A DNA stretch of 64,000 bases. Origin: Psychrobacillus glaciei. Lineage in GTDB: Bacteria > Bacillota > Bacilli > Bacillales_A > Planococcaceae. This document shows, one piece after another, positions 17,385 to 26,665 of the stretch (position 1 is its first letter; every line of letters starts with the position of its first letter). The DNA is taken from NCBI RefSeq assembly GCF_008973485.1, contig NZ_CP031223.1, positions 434,001 to 498,000 on the forward strand. The letters are read 5' to 3'. The position numbers and the translations under genes are program-made. The notes beneath the pieces were generated by a model, which was given only the letters and a program-made list of their open reading frames with translations, did not search any database and was not told the origin of the DNA.

Positions 17385-18539
17385 ATGAATGCCGTTCATT
17401 TTGGTGCTGGGAATATCGGAAGAGGTTTTATTGGATGTTTGTTGTATGAATCAGGATATAACACATGTTTTGTAGATGTGAATGGAGAGATTGTTGACTT
17501 ACTCAATGAAAAGAAAGAATATACCGTTCAACTTGCGAATGCAACCAATGAGGTAATGCTGGTAAAAAATGTGCATGCAATTAACAGCCTAAGGGATCCG
17601 GACCTAGTCGTAGACGCAGTTGCCAACGCCAATCTGGTTACCGCAGCAGTAGGCCCAAACATTCTTCCACTAATTGCAGGTTTACTAGCGAACGGACTAA
17701 AAAAGAGACTTATGTTATCTAAGGAGCCATTAACCATTATTGCGTGTGAAAATATGATTGGTGGGAGTGTCTTTTTAAAAGAAAAAATATATGAACAGCT
17801 CAATGAACAGGAAAAATCGTTATTTGATGTGCATTTTAGTTTTCCTAATGCCGCAGTAGATCGGATTGTTCCAAACCAAACAAACGATGACAAATTAGCG
17901 GTTACAGTAGAACCTTTTTATGAATGGATCGTAGATGAGTCGGAAATTAGTGGCGAAAATCCCCCTATAAATGGAGTAACATTCGTAAAAGAACTACAGC
18001 CATTTATTGAAAGAAAGTTATTTACTGTAAATACAGGACATGCAGTTGTTGCATATTTTGGATACTTGGCAGGTTATAGAAGTATGCATGAGGCACTTGC
18101 GGATGGACAAATTAAAGAAATGACTGAAAGTGTATTACGAGAAACAAGTAAGTACCTTACTACAAAGTATTCGTTTGATGAGCAAGCACATTATAAATAT
18201 GTGCAAAAAATTATTGCTCGCTTTGCAAATCCATTTATAACGGATGATACGACCAGAGTAGGACGATCCCCGATGCGTAAGCTTAAAAGTAATGATCGTC
18301 TTGTTAGACCGGCAACACAATATGCAGAGATGTTTGAAGAAACACCAATTTATTTAGCAAAGGGTATTGCATCTGCCTTACATTACGATTATCTGGAGGA
18401 TCCAGAAGCACAAGAAATTCAAGAGGCGATTCAACAAAATGGAATAGCGTTTGCAATAGAGACATTTACGGGTATAAAGGCTGATACGGTTCTATTTAAA
18501 ACAGTTTACGAACAATATAAGGAAATGGCGAAGAAATAA
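17385..18539 (+). CDS. mtlD: Mannitol-1-phosphate 5-dehydrogenase
   Basis: The 384-residue NAD-dependent dehydrogenase converts mannitol-1-phosphate to fructose-6-phosphate. It has the N-terminal Rossmann motif FGAGNIGRGFIG and the long-chain polyol dehydrogenase elements VDRIVPNQ and the conserved lysine-containing ERKLFTVNTGHAV. The length is normal for MtlD. It is the last mannitol-specific gene of the operon; ptsH begins 54 bases later with no terminator that I can see between them. Confidence 0.95.
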   Translation: MNAVHFGAGNIGRGFIGCLLYESGYNTCFVDVNGEIVDLLNEKKEYTVQLANATNEVMLVKNVHAINSLRDPDLVVDAVANANLVTAAVGPNILPLIAGLLANGLKKRLMLSKEPLTIIACENMIGGSVFLKEKIYEQLNEQEKSLFDVHFSFPNAAVDRIVPNQTNDDKLAVTVEPFYEWIVDESEISGENPPINGVTFVKELQPFIERKLFTVNTGHAVVAYFGYLAGYRSMHEALADGQIKEMTESVLRETSKYLTTKYSFDEQAHYKYVQKIIARFANPFITDDTTRVGRSPMRKLKSNDRLVRPATQYAEMFEETPIYLAKGIASALHYDYLEDPEAQEIQEAIQQNGIAFAIETFTGIKADTVLFKTVYEQYKEMAKK

Positions 18540-18593
18540 AAAGTTTAGAATAGAAAAGCCATCATGAATTAGATAATAAAGGAGACGATTATT

Positions 18594-18863
18594 TTGAAAA
18601 CAAATACGTATAAGGTTATAGCAGAATCTGGCATTCATGCAAGACCAGCAACAGGACTCGTGAAAGTAGCAACTAAATTTGCTTGCGATATATTTATCGA
18701 ATATAAAGAGAAAAAAGTAAACTTAAAATCGATTCTTGGTGTCATGTCTCTTGGTATTCCTAAAGGTGGATCCATTTCCATATTTGCTGAAGGAAAAGAC
18801 GAAGAAGATGCACTTGAGGGTATCGAAAGCTTTCTTAAGAGCGAAGGAATTGTCGCATCATGA
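18594..18863 (+). CDS. ptsH: PTS phosphocarrier HPr
   Basis: The 89-residue HPr has the active-site His near residue 15 in [11 protein letters not shown] and the regulatory Ser in [15 protein letters not shown] (the Ser46 site of HPr kinase, needed for CcpA binding). It starts with TTG at 18594, eleven bases after AAGGAG. Its stop overlaps the ATG of ptsI by four bases (ATGA). This is a true catabolite-responsive HPr, not a Crh-like form, because the catalytic His is present. Confidence 0.95.
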   Translation: MKTNTYKVIAESGIHARPATGLVKVATKFACDIFIEYKEKKVNLKSILGVMSLGIPKGGSISIFAEGKDEEDALEGIESFLKSEGIVAS

Positions 18864-20581
18864 ATGAACGAATAATAGGAATCGCTGCATCCGGTGGTGT
18901 AGCGATTGGTAAGGCATTTTTGCTAGTTGAACCTAATTTGACTGTCATAAAAAAAACAATTTCTAATACCCAAGATGAAATTTCAAGATTTCATCTTGCA
19001 TTATCGGAAGCTGAACAAGAATTGCAAGCAATTCGTAACCATGCTGCAAATGTTCTAGGAGAAGAAAATGCAGCAATCTTTGATGCTCACTTGCTTGTAT
19101 TAAGTGATCCAGAAATGCTAAGTTCTGTTGAAAACAAAATAAAAGCAGAAGAATTTAATGCAGAAGCTGCATTGCAAGAAACAGCAGATACTTTAATCGA
19201 GATGTTCCAACAGTTAGATAATGAATATATGCGAGAACGTGCAGCTGATATAAGTGATGTAACAAAACGAGTAATAGCGAAACTTCTAGGAGTAAATATT
19301 CCTAACATTGCAATGATCAATGAAGAAGTCATCATTATTTCCGAGGACCTAGCGCCGTCAGAAACTGCACAATTGAATAGGAAGTTTGTTAAAGGTTTTA
19401 CTACCGACATGGGTGGTCGTACTTCTCATTCTGCAATTATGGCTCGTACGTTAGAGATTCCTGCAGTTGTAGGAACTTCAAAAGTAACGTCAACTATAAA
19501 AAATGGGGATCTTATTATTGTTGATGGAGACAATGGGGAGGTTTTAATTAATCCTTCTAAAGAAGAAATTTTACTTTATGAGGAAAAGCGTAGCCAGCTA
19601 GAAGCTCATAAGAAAGAATTGTCGCTTCTGAAAAATGAACAAACGATTACTTTAGATGGTAAACAGTTTGAAGTGGCTGCAAATATTGGTACGCCAAACG
19701 ATGTCGAAAGTGTCCTGGAACACGGTGGAGAAGGAGTAGGTCTTTACAGAACTGAATTTCTTTATATGGAAAGAGATGCATTGCCGACGGAAGAGGAACA
19801 ATACCAAGCTTATAAAGAAGTATTAGAAAAAATGGGTAGAAAACCTGTTGTTGTAAGAACTTTAGACATCGGTGGGGATAAACAACTTCCTTATTTAAAT
19901 CTTCCAAAAGAGATGAATCCGTTTTTAGGTTATCGTGCAATTCGGCTCTGCTTGGCTGAGCAAGAGTTATTTAGAATTCAATTGCGCGCATTATTACGAG
20001 CGAGTAATTTTGGGAACCTGAAAATCATGTTCCCGATGATTGCAACGTTGGAAGAATTTCTTGAAGCAAAGCATCTCTTGCTAGAGGAAAAGCAGTCTCT
20101 GCAAAAACAAGGGTTTGCAGTGGCAGAGAATATAGAAATTGGAATTATGGTAGAAATTCCTTCTACCGCAATATTAGCAGATCAATTTGCACGAGAAGTT
20201 GACTTCTTTAGTATAGGAACGAACGATCTAATACAATATACAATGGCAGCTGACAGAATGAATGAACGAGTATCTTATTTATACCAACCTTATAATCCAG
20301 CCATTTTACGATTAGTTAAAATGGTCATCGATGCGGCGCATGCTCAAGGGAAATGGGTAGGTATGTGCGGTGAAATGGCAGGCGATCCGATTGCCATTCC
20401 ATTACTGCTTGGGCTTGAATTAGACGAATTTTCTATGAGTGTTCCATCAATGTTAAAAGCTAGAAACCAAATTAATCAGTTGAAGCAGAGCGAAATGAAG
20501 AAGCTTGTTGATAAAGCATTAGGTATGCAGACATCCGAACAAGTAAGATTGTACGTTAAAGAAGCGTTAAACATAGAGTAA
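18860..20581 (+). CDS. ptsI: PTS enzyme I
   Basis: The 573-residue enzyme I takes phosphate from PEP and passes it to HPr. The phosphorylated His is in [21 protein letters not shown] near residue 190. The C-terminal PEP-binding barrel has [26 protein letters not shown] and the active-site Cys in GMCGEMAGD. Length and motifs are complete. The gene is translationally coupled to ptsH and closes the mannitol operon. The general PTS proteins may therefore be made mainly when mannitol is used, unless there is an internal promoter or another ptsHI elsewhere. Confidence 0.95.
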   Translation: MNERIIGIAASGGVAIGKAFLLVEPNLTVIKKTISNTQDEISRFHLALSEAEQELQAIRNHAANVLGEENAAIFDAHLLVLSDPEMLSSVENKIKAEEFNAEAALQETADTLIEMFQQLDNEYMRERAADISDVTKRVIAKLLGVNIPNIAMINEEVIIISEDLAPSETAQLNRKFVKGFTTDMGGRTSHSAIMARTLEIPAVVGTSKVTSTIKNGDLIIVDGDNGEVLINPSKEEILLYEEKRSQLEAHKKELSLLKNEQTITLDGKQFEVAANIGTPNDVESVLEHGGEGVGLYRTEFLYMERDALPTEEEQYQAYKEVLEKMGRKPVVVRTLDIGGDKQLPYLNLPKEMNPFLGYRAIRLCLAEQELFRIQLRALLRASNFGNLKIMFPMIATLEEFLEAKHLLLEEKQSLQKQGFAVAENIEIGIMVEIPSTAILADQFAREVDFFSIGTNDLIQYTMAADRMNERVSYLYQPYNPAILRLVKMVIDAAHAQGKWVGMCGEMAGDPIAIPLLLGLELDEFSMSVPSMLKARNQINQLKQSEMKKLVDKALGMQTSEQVRLYVKEALNIE

Positions 20582-20676
20582 GCTTTAAATGATTAAATAA
20601 ATACCACTGACTTAAATATCAGTAATTACTATGTCAGTCACAATTGAGTTTGACAAAGAATCGCTGAATTATTGGT

Positions 20677-21036
20677 GGTACTAGAGAAAAATAAATAAGT
20701 AGTATCCCTTAATAAAATAGCGCTGAGCGGACGAAGTTGTATCTTCGTCCGCTTTTAAAAGAGTAGAATAGGATTTATTCTCTCGTTAATCAAACCCTAT
20801 GCACCCTGTCTTTACATATTCCAAGAGGGCGAAGGACAAACAACCGCCACAAGATTACCGAAAAAAGTGGATTGAGAAGTGACGCAGTCACTTCTCAATC
20901 CACAGAAATTCCCATGGTAATAGTGTAGCCAAAATTCTTTTTGCGACGAGTAACCGCAGGAGCAGATGTTTCGTCAAAAGCACTCTAAAAATAGAGAAGA
21001 AAAAATGCACTTAAAGGAAGCTTGCGTTTTTCTAAT
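20677..21036. repeat. Structured intergenic repeat, copy 3
   Basis: This full-length copy has the left hairpin AGCGGACGAA with TTCGTCCGCT then TTTT (about 20727-20757), and the perfect 17-bp second hairpin with arms 20867-20883 and 20887-20903, loop GCA. Outer pairing joins ATTACC with GGTAAT. It carries an extra block (about 20929-20966) between the second hairpin and the GTTTCGTC motif that other copies lack. It ends against the small minus-strand gene at 21037. Confidence 0.85.
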
Positions 21037-21192
21037 TTATTTTCTTTTTTTCTTCGTTGCATTTCCTCCAAGTTCAGCAAACTCGCGTGAAAATTCTTCT
21101 TGAACTTCATTTGGTTTTATTTTTTGGTTTTTGGGTGTTTGAGGAAGTGTATCTTTGTTTTTACTTTTGCCTTGCTTATTATCTCTACCCAT
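21037..21192 (-). CDS. Small YfhD-like protein (51 residues)
   Basis: A 51-codon minus-strand frame starts MGRDNKQGKSKNKDTLPQTP and continues with VQEEFSREFAELGG and a lysine-rich end. AAGGAG stands seven bases before the ATG. The combination of MGR, LPQTP and EFSREFAE resembles the small YfhD-like, possibly spore-associated proteins of Bacillales. That family call is from memory and is not firm. The protein is hydrophilic with no signal peptide. Confidence 0.65.
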   Translation of the reverse strand: MGRDNKQGKSKNKDTLPQTPKNQKIKPNEVQEEFSREFAELGGNATKKKRK

Positions 21193-21307
21193 AATAATTC
21201 TCCTTTCGCATTTTACGTACCTTTTTAATATGGCTCAGAAACCATATTTTAATCATAAAAAAGCACCAAGAATAGTTTCCTCAGTGCAGCGGCGTTTGTT
21301 AAATCTA

Positions 21308-22603
21308 TCAAATCATAACAAAAGATTTCTCTGTTTCTTCAATTATCTCTTTTTTATCTAAAGTTGTAGGTAAGGAAATAAAGGTAAATTTAAATGTCGT
21401 ACCCACTCCCACTTCACTTTCCACGTGAATAGTTCCATTCATGGCGCGTACGATGCTATACACAACCATCATACCGAGGCCAGTCCCTCTTGTTCCCTTA
21501 GTCGAGTAATATGGCTCTCCTAAATGTTCCAATTGTTCAGATGTCATTCCTGCTCCAGTATCTGAGAAAAGAATGCTCACATTTGTTGGATTAGATTCCA
21601 ATTCAACCGTTAATACTCCGCCGCTAGGCATTGCTTCTATTGCATTTTTCATGATATTCACTAAGCATTGATGGAACTTTTGTCGATCACCTTTAATAAT
21701 AATATCATTCAAAAAGATCGTAACTATTTGTACAGAATTCCGATTGGCTGTTGGTTGCAACAACTGAATAGCTTGCTGTAGCTCTTCATGAACGAAAAGG
21801 GTTTCAGATAATCGGATTTCTGGTTGAGAAAAAGTTAAATAATCTTGAATCACTCTTTCAGCAGATTTTAGCTCTTTTTTTATAATCGAAAGGTATTGAA
21901 CACGATTTTCTTTTGAGATATTCTCCATTTGCAAAAGCTGAACAAATCCGATAGCAGCTGTTAAAGGGTTGCGGATCTCATGAGAAATAGCAGCACCCAT
22001 TTGTTCAACGGCTTCCAATCTTTTGGTGTGTAAGAGTTGATGACGTAACTGAATCGATTTGTATATTTCTTCAATAAAGTATGCAATCATACCAACCGCT
22101 AATGGCTGGATAAATAGAAAAGCGAAATACAAATCATACAAATGGTATGGTAGATGTATAAGTTCCAAAATCGTTTGGGCTAAACTGAATAGAAAAGTGA
22201 GCACTACTGAAAATAGGATGCGGTAATTTGATGATTGCTTCAAAAAAAGTGGAGAAAATTTCCATAATGACAATGAGATTACCCCGTAAAGTATTGCAGT
22301 CACCCAAAACCCACTGTCAAAGCCATAAAATCCTCGAATACATATGGTGAGAATGCCCAATAAAGGGCCTAACCCCATATATAGACCGCTTATCATGAGA
22401 GGAATATTCTTTAAATCGAATAAGAAGCCTTCATGTATTGGATAGCTAAACGCAAAACAAATGAGGAAACTAAGAACAAAATACAGTGTGGCAACTATTT
22501 TAATTGATCCCATATTATTTAATCTGTCAGTCCATAACATACTAAAAAACAATAATACTATTAGTAAGGATAGGTTGAAAAATAAATGCATAGTTAATTC
22601 CAA
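21308..22603 (-). CDS. KinB-like membrane sensor histidine kinase (active)
   Basis: About 431 residues from the TTG at 22603, chosen because it follows GAGAGG and gives MELTMHLFFN, matching the paralogue upstream. Six or so membrane helices (to about residue 180) of the 5TM-LYT/KinB type are followed by a HisKA domain with the phosphorylated His near residue 208 in GAAISHEIRNPLT. The complete ATPase domain has an N box with KNAIEA, DTGAGM, and GTRGTGLGMMVVYS. The architecture resembles sporulation kinase KinB. No response regulator gene is adjacent, as is usual for phosphorelay kinases. Confidence 0.88.
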   Translation of the reverse strand: MELTMHLFFNLSLLIVLLFFSMLWTDRLNNMGSIKIVATLYFVLSFLICFAFSYPIHEGFLFDLKNIPLMISGLYMGLGPLLGILTICIRGFYGFDSGFWVTAILYGVISLSLWKFSPLFLKQSSNYRILFSVVLTFLFSLAQTILELIHLPYHLYDLYFAFLFIQPLAVGMIAYFIEEIYKSIQLRHQLLHTKRLEAVEQMGAAISHEIRNPLTAAIGFVQLLQMENISKENRVQYLSIIKKELKSAERVIQDYLTFSQPEIRLSETLFVHEELQQAIQLLQPTANRNSVQIVTIFLNDIIIKGDRQKFHQCLVNIMKNAIEAMPSGGVLTVELESNPTNVSILFSDTGAGMTSEQLEHLGEPYYSTKGTRGTGLGMMVVYSIVRAMNGTIHVESEVGVGTTFKFTFISLPTTLDKKEIIEETEKSFVMI

Positions 22604-22649
22604 TGGATTACCTCTCTTCAGCAAGAGTATACGTAGAGAACAGATCTCT

Positions 22650-23870
22650 CTATCTTTTTAGATGAGCTTTTATTGGTTTAAAATAAAATTGAATGACAGT
22701 CTCTTTTCCAATTTTATTTTTAATGTCAATGGTTCCTTTCATTGCCCTCACAATATTGAAAGCAACTGACATCGTATGAGAAGTCATTTTTAGTTGTTCT
22801 TCATTCCTCTTTTCTCCGGCAATTTGTATGGAAATCATAATATTAGTCCCGGTATCTACTGTTTCTATTAATAAACTACCACCGTTGGGCATACATTCAA
22901 TATTATATTTTATTATATTAATAAAGCATTGATGAAATTTTGAACGGTCACCTTCAATTAATTTTGTTGAAAGTAAATTAGTGGACACTTTAACTGAATA
23001 ATAGTTAGCCAAAGGTTGCAATAAACTAATGACTAGAGTTAGTTCTTTCTGAACATTTAATGCTTCTACAGACGAAATAATTGGTTTAGAGTAGGTTAAA
23101 TAGTCCTGTATAATTCTTTCGGCAGTATCCAATTCACTCTTTAAAATGGACAAATATTGGTTAATTTTTTCTTGATTAAGAGAATCTTTGTCAAGAAGTT
23201 CTACAAATCCAATAGAAGTGGTTAAAGGGTTCCGAATCTCATGAGAAATAGCAGCCCCCATTTGCTCAACTGCTTCCTTTTTTTCAGCTTTGATAAGCAA
23301 CTGTTGTAGAAGAATATTATTTTCTATCATTTCGATTATATAAGAAATCATGGCAATTCCTAGCGGAGGAACAATTAAAAAGGCAAAAAACAAATCTAGC
23401 ATTTGATGAAAAGGTGCTAAAAATAGTGCTATGACTAAGATACCTCCACCTACAAATAAAGAAATACCTGTAGAGAATAGTATCCGGTTTTTAGAAGTGA
23501 GCCTAAGAAACCAAGGGTTAATACACCAAAAGATAAGACTAAAGATTGAATAGATTACAAGTGCCAAATAGAACCCGAAGTCAATCCCATGGAACCCCCT
23601 CAAGACGATGAGTATAATAGCAAGAATAGGGCTTAATCTCATATAGAGACTCCCAATCAAAAAAGGAACAATTCTTAAATCTAACACTAATTCATTATTA
23701 AGGTGGTAGGGAAATAAGAAACAGAGTAATAAAGAAGCTACAAAATAAAATAGACTTGTACGTTGCTCTAAACGGATACTACCAAATCTCTTAGATAACG
23801 AAAAACAAAGAAAAAATAATATGATCAATAAGGAAAGATTGAACAGAAAATGCATGGTTATTAATTCCAA
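22650..23870 (-). CDS. KinB-like sensor protein with degenerate ATPase domain
   Basis: This 406-residue paralogue of the downstream kinase has the same membrane part and an intact HisKA motif (AAISHEIRNPLTTSIGF, His210). The catalytic domain has lost its ATP-binding motifs: the N-box KNAIEA is KYNIEC, the DxGxG box is replaced by IAGEKRN, and the GTGLG loop is gone (HTMSVAFN). The frame is otherwise open and the spacing to the next gene is 46 bases, so it is not an ordinary pseudogene. It probably acts as a phosphoacceptor or partner of the active kinase. TTG start after AGAGG. Confidence 0.85.
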   Translation of the reverse strand: MELITMHFLFNLSLLIILFFLCFSLSKRFGSIRLEQRTSLFYFVASLLLCFLFPYHLNNELVLDLRIVPFLIGSLYMRLSPILAIILIVLRGFHGIDFGFYLALVIYSIFSLIFWCINPWFLRLTSKNRILFSTGISLFVGGGILVIALFLAPFHQMLDLFFAFLIVPPLGIAMISYIIEMIENNILLQQLLIKAEKKEAVEQMGAAISHEIRNPLTTSIGFVELLDKDSLNQEKINQYLSILKSELDTAERIIQDYLTYSKPIISSVEALNVQKELTLVISLLQPLANYYSVKVSTNLLSTKLIEGDRSKFHQCFINIIKYNIECMPNGGSLLIETVDTGTNIMISIQIAGEKRNEEQLKMTSHTMSVAFNIVRAMKGTIDIKNKIGKETVIQFYFKPIKAHLKR

Positions 23871-23978
23871 GTTTATACCTCTTTTACTAATTGTTATAAA
23901 TTAATAGTACCTATATAAAGTGAAATATACAATGCTAGTTAAATAATTATTTAGAATATTCTTCTAAGTATATTAATA

Positions 23979-24021
23979 AAAAAACACCTCAACCTATTTG
24001 AAATAGGTTGAGGTGTTTTTT
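23979..24021. terminator. Bidirectional terminator
   Basis: AAAACACCTCAACCTATTT and AAATAGGTTGAGGTGTTTT form a perfect 19-bp hairpin with a one-base centre, flanked by A and T runs. It serves the minus-strand gene that ends at 24024 and could also stop rightward transcription. Confidence 0.9.
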
Positions 24022-24023
24022 TG

Positions 24024-24458
24024 CTAATCCATTTTATTGAAAAAAGTAATCAGCTGTTTTGGGGTAGGGGATTGAATTTTATACATCAATTCTCTGTCTC
24101 CACTGTTTTCTATTCTTGGAATGATGGATTCAATCACATTGAATTTCCAGAAAGAAGGTTTGCTTTTAGTACTTTTTTCTGTTTCAGAAGTCATCATTTT
24201 TCGTTGGAAAGAGTGAAGTTTTGCCATTAGAAACTTATCTTTTACACGAATAAGTAAGTAGCCTTCATCTTTTTCGTGATTATATTTTTTCATAAGAGAT
24301 TCACCGAGTTCAAAAGTGTTGGATTTATTTTGAACGGATGGTGAAATAACAAAAATATTCCCTTTACGAAATACAGAAGTATTTGATACTTGACGGAGAC
24401 CTAAATCATTTATTAGAAAATCCAGGTTCACTTGCGATGCTGCACTAGCGACGGACAT
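24024..24458 (-). CDS. Hypothetical protein, 144 residues
   Basis: I do not recognise this protein. The start at 24458 follows a perfect AAAGGAGG; the longer frame to 24491 has no site. It begins MSVASAASQVNLDFLINDLG, is soluble, and has a basic middle (FQRKMMTSETEKSTKSK). There is no signal peptide or clear motif. It has its own terminator directly after the stop. Confidence 0.7.
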   Translation of the reverse strand: MSVASAASQVNLDFLINDLGLRQVSNTSVFRKGNIFVISPSVQNKSNTFELGESLMKKYNHEKDEGYLLIRVKDKFLMAKLHSFQRKMMTSETEKSTKSKPSFWKFNVIESIIPRIENSGDRELMYKIQSPTPKQLITFFNKMD

Positions 24459-25204
24459 ATGAATACCTCCTTTACATTTACACGGACTCATACTATAAGT
24501 ATACCCTAACTTGTATATAATATCTTCAATTTTGGGAATATTTTCTTTATAAATAAGGCGGAAAATCGTTTTTATTGCATAATAATATAGCTAAGGTAAC
24601 AGAGCGAACGCATAAGAACGCTATCCAACAACCAAAAATTAAATAACTTCTTTAATTATGCCATGTATAACTTATTCAAGTATATGCTGTATTATGCATC
24701 AGGAAGGCGAATTGTTTTAGTAAGCTTATTCATTCATATTTAATTATTGTTGGTTTATTACTAACAATTGTTATGATTGGGCTACAACTGTTATACAAGA
24801 AGATTTGAAAAATGTCATTTCTAAAATAACCATAGCATTTAAATGTTTGTCCAGTCAAAGTGAATAGCTTACTAAAGCTTCGCTTGGCTCTATGGAAATA
24901 ATTTTGAACAGTAAAGGACATTTAGCAAGGATTTCGGAAGGCTAAACTTATAGAAGTAAGCTAATTTAAAAAAATGTATAATTTTTTTAAAAAACCAGGT
25001 TCCGAACAAATGGAATCTGATTTTAGAGGTCTGTTGATTATCCAGAAATGACCAATAACTTTCCGCTTAACTTTGTAATAAAGTATCAGATATAAAGAAG
25101 TGAATCTTATTTATGCAGTATTTATAAATAACTAGTATTGCCATTATTAAAGTGGGCAAAGAAAGCATTGTTTATAAAGTGCGTCTTAGTTATCGCTAGG
25201 ATTT

Positions 25205-25332
25205 TCGCTACAGGGCGGACGCTTTCCGCCGGGTGAGCGATGAGCCATCGCCGACGCTACGCGTTCGCCTGCGATTGCTCATTTGTCTCACTCATCCGGC
25301 TGGAGTCGCCGCCCCTCCGCTACAATCAACGT
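25205..25332. repeat. GC-rich dispersed repeat, family A, copy 1
   Basis: The block CGCTACAGGGCGGACGCTTT ... GAGCGATGAGCCATCGCC ... CTCATTTGTCTCACTCATCC ... GGAGTCGCCGCC ... CGCTACAATCAAC recurs in altered form at 44448-46420 (interrupted) and 46597-46716. It can fold internally (GAGCGATGAGCC with partly matching downstream GCTCATT and CACTC). Similar blocks are frequent between genes in Bacillaceae, as far as I remember. Confidence 0.8.
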
Positions 25333-25437
25333 AGCTTGTTTACTATTCTGGGTGTGCCGTCGTGTAAAAGCTCATAAAGGGACTACGTTACCTTAGGATA
25401 GGTGCTTTCTATTATAAGAAGATGCCATTTGCTACTA

Positions 25438-25570
25438 ATCGAAAGATAGGGGCCTTGAATCGCAAGATCTAACACCGAAATTGCAAAGTAAGGTATCCTA
25501 ATCGAAAGATCCCACGCCTTAATCGCAAATTAAAACCCTTGAATCGCAAGATAACTACCGTTATGTGCAA
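25438..25570. repeat. Array of 21-bp-period degenerate repeats
   Basis: The core ATCGnAAGAT (variants ATTGCAAAG, ATCGCAAAT) begins at 25438, 25459, 25480, 25501, 25522 and 25543, exactly 21 bases apart each time. A weaker seventh copy, ATGTGCAAT, begins at 25563. Between cores the sequence varies but often ends in CCTT or CCTA. Twenty-one bases are two helical turns, so all cores face the same side of the DNA. Confidence 0.8.
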
Positions 25571-25704
25571 TTTATGTAGTGTACACTTTATAAGTGTCAT
25601 CTCATGCCAAGTAAAAGCTATTTTAAGAGACAGTGGTCACATTCAAAGCGTGTTTTTAACTTATTCACTTATCGGTTTTTATTTTAAAGAATAATACTAC
25701 ATTA

Positions 25705-25835
25705 TGTGGATTTAGCGTGGCGGTAAATCGCATTTGCGACGAGCTTGAGATAGCGTTAGCCGAAGACCCCACAGCGAAGCGAGGAGGCTGAGGCAACTCC
25801 CGCGGAAAGCGAATACCAGAGCGCTAAATCCCAGT
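25705..25835. repeat. GC-rich dispersed repeat, family B
   Basis: The block GAAGACCCCACAGCGAAGCG, AGGAGGCTGAGGC and CCCGCGGAAAGCGAATACC, ending AGCGCTAAAT, lies between TTTAGCG and CGCTAAA arms. It is unlike its AT-rich surroundings and is of a type I remember as a common Bacillaceae intergenic repeat. I see only one copy in this window. Confidence 0.65.
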
Positions 25836-26082
25836 GGTTACTATTTAGATTACATGTTGCGCACTATATAAATACTGTGCGTAATAAAAAACATCGAATT
25901 CCCCGAAATTGTACCCTTCATCCATACCGAACTGAAAACAAACAAATTATTATAAGTTTTTATTGCCTTTCTCACACGTATTTTATGTAAGAAAGTGGAT
26001 AATAAACAAAGATGCTGATTTTAATCATTTCACACGGCAATGCTGAGCAGAATCATAGTAAGAATAGATGTATTTTATTTTC

Positions 26083-26111
26083 TGAAAACTTTTCTTTAAG
26101 TTGTATGTCTA
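26083..26111 (+). promoter_or_regulatory. Candidate ECF-type autoregulated promoter
   Basis: TGAAAAC (26083-26089) and TGTCTA (26106-26111) are separated by 16 bases. This fits the ECF pattern of an AAC-type -35 and a GTCTA-type -10, and lies just upstream of the sigma factor gene. ECF sigma factors usually drive their own operon. Confidence 0.55.
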
Positions 26112-26143
26112 ATAGATAGGGACAATTGAAATGAGGTGAAATC

Positions 26144-26665
26144 TTGAGCGAAAAGAAACTGGTGCTAAAAGCAATAAAAGGCGATGAAGATGCATTTTTA
26201 GAATTAATTCATTCCTATGAAGAAGCATTATATAGAACAGCTATCTCTTATTTGAAAAATGAAGGGGATGCACTAGAGGCTGTCCAGGAAGTAACATATA
26301 GGGCATATCGAAGTATAAAAACAGTGAAGGAGCCAGCTTATTTTAAAACATGGCTCATCCGAATAATGATGAACTATTGCCAAGATGTTATAAAGAAAAG
26401 TAAGAGGGAAATGTTGGAGGAAAGAATAATTGGCATGCAAGGAGTAAGTGAAGATTTCACTTTTTTAGAGGTGGAGGAAGCTCTACTAAACCTTTCAGAG
26501 TACGAAAGAGAGCTATTACACTTGAAATATTTTGAAGATGTCAAAATAAAGGACATCGCCGTTATGTGGAATACACCGGAAGGAACAATCAAAACGAGGC
26601 TACATAAGGCATTACGTGCATTTAGGAACCAATTTGAAGAGAAAGGGGAGGTTAAACGTGTTTGA
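26144..26665 (+). CDS. ECF-type RNA polymerase sigma factor
   Basis: The 173-residue protein contains only sigma regions 2 and 4, as in ECF factors. Region 2 covers about residues 10-90 with DALEAVQEVTYRAYRSI and FKTWLIRIMMNYCQD. Region 4 (about 115-165) has LLHLKYFEDVKIKDIAVMWN and the recognition helix TPEGTIKTRLHKALRAF. It starts with TTG behind GAGGTG. The DUF4179-type gene overlaps its end by eight bases and is the likely membrane anti-sigma factor. The signal is unknown; an envelope stress is likely from the neighbours. Confidence 0.92.
   Translation: MSEKKLVLKAIKGDEDAFLELIHSYEEALYRTAISYLKNEGDALEAVQEVTYRAYRSIKTVKEPAYFKTWLIRIMMNYCQDVIKKSKREMLEERIIGMQGVSEDFTFLEVEEALLNLSEYERELLHLKYFEDVKIKDIAVMWNTPEGTIKTRLHKALRAFRNQFEEKGEVKRV

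Larger units (their letters stand above)
24459..26082. other. Gene-poor region with repeats and decayed sequence
   Basis: These 1.6 kb carry no gene I can support. They contain a short stretch (about 24717-24808) whose plus strand reads as one hydrophobic segment, SKLIHSYLIIVGLLLTIVM, before stops, perhaps a gene remnant. They also hold a GC-rich dispersed repeat (25205-25332), an array of 21-base units (25438-25570) and a second GC-rich repeat type (25705-25835). The base composition of the two repeats is clearly richer in G and C than the surroundings. Confidence 0.6.

Noticed and set aside
24730..24921. 63-codon minus-strand frame in the gene-poor region
   Set aside because: No ribosome site and no recognisable features. 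The opposite strand has the only hint of an old gene.
25438..25570. CRISPR-like periodicity
   Set aside because: The unit is only 21 bases with a roughly 10-base degenerate core and 11-base spacers, with no Cas genes. It does not fit a CRISPR array.
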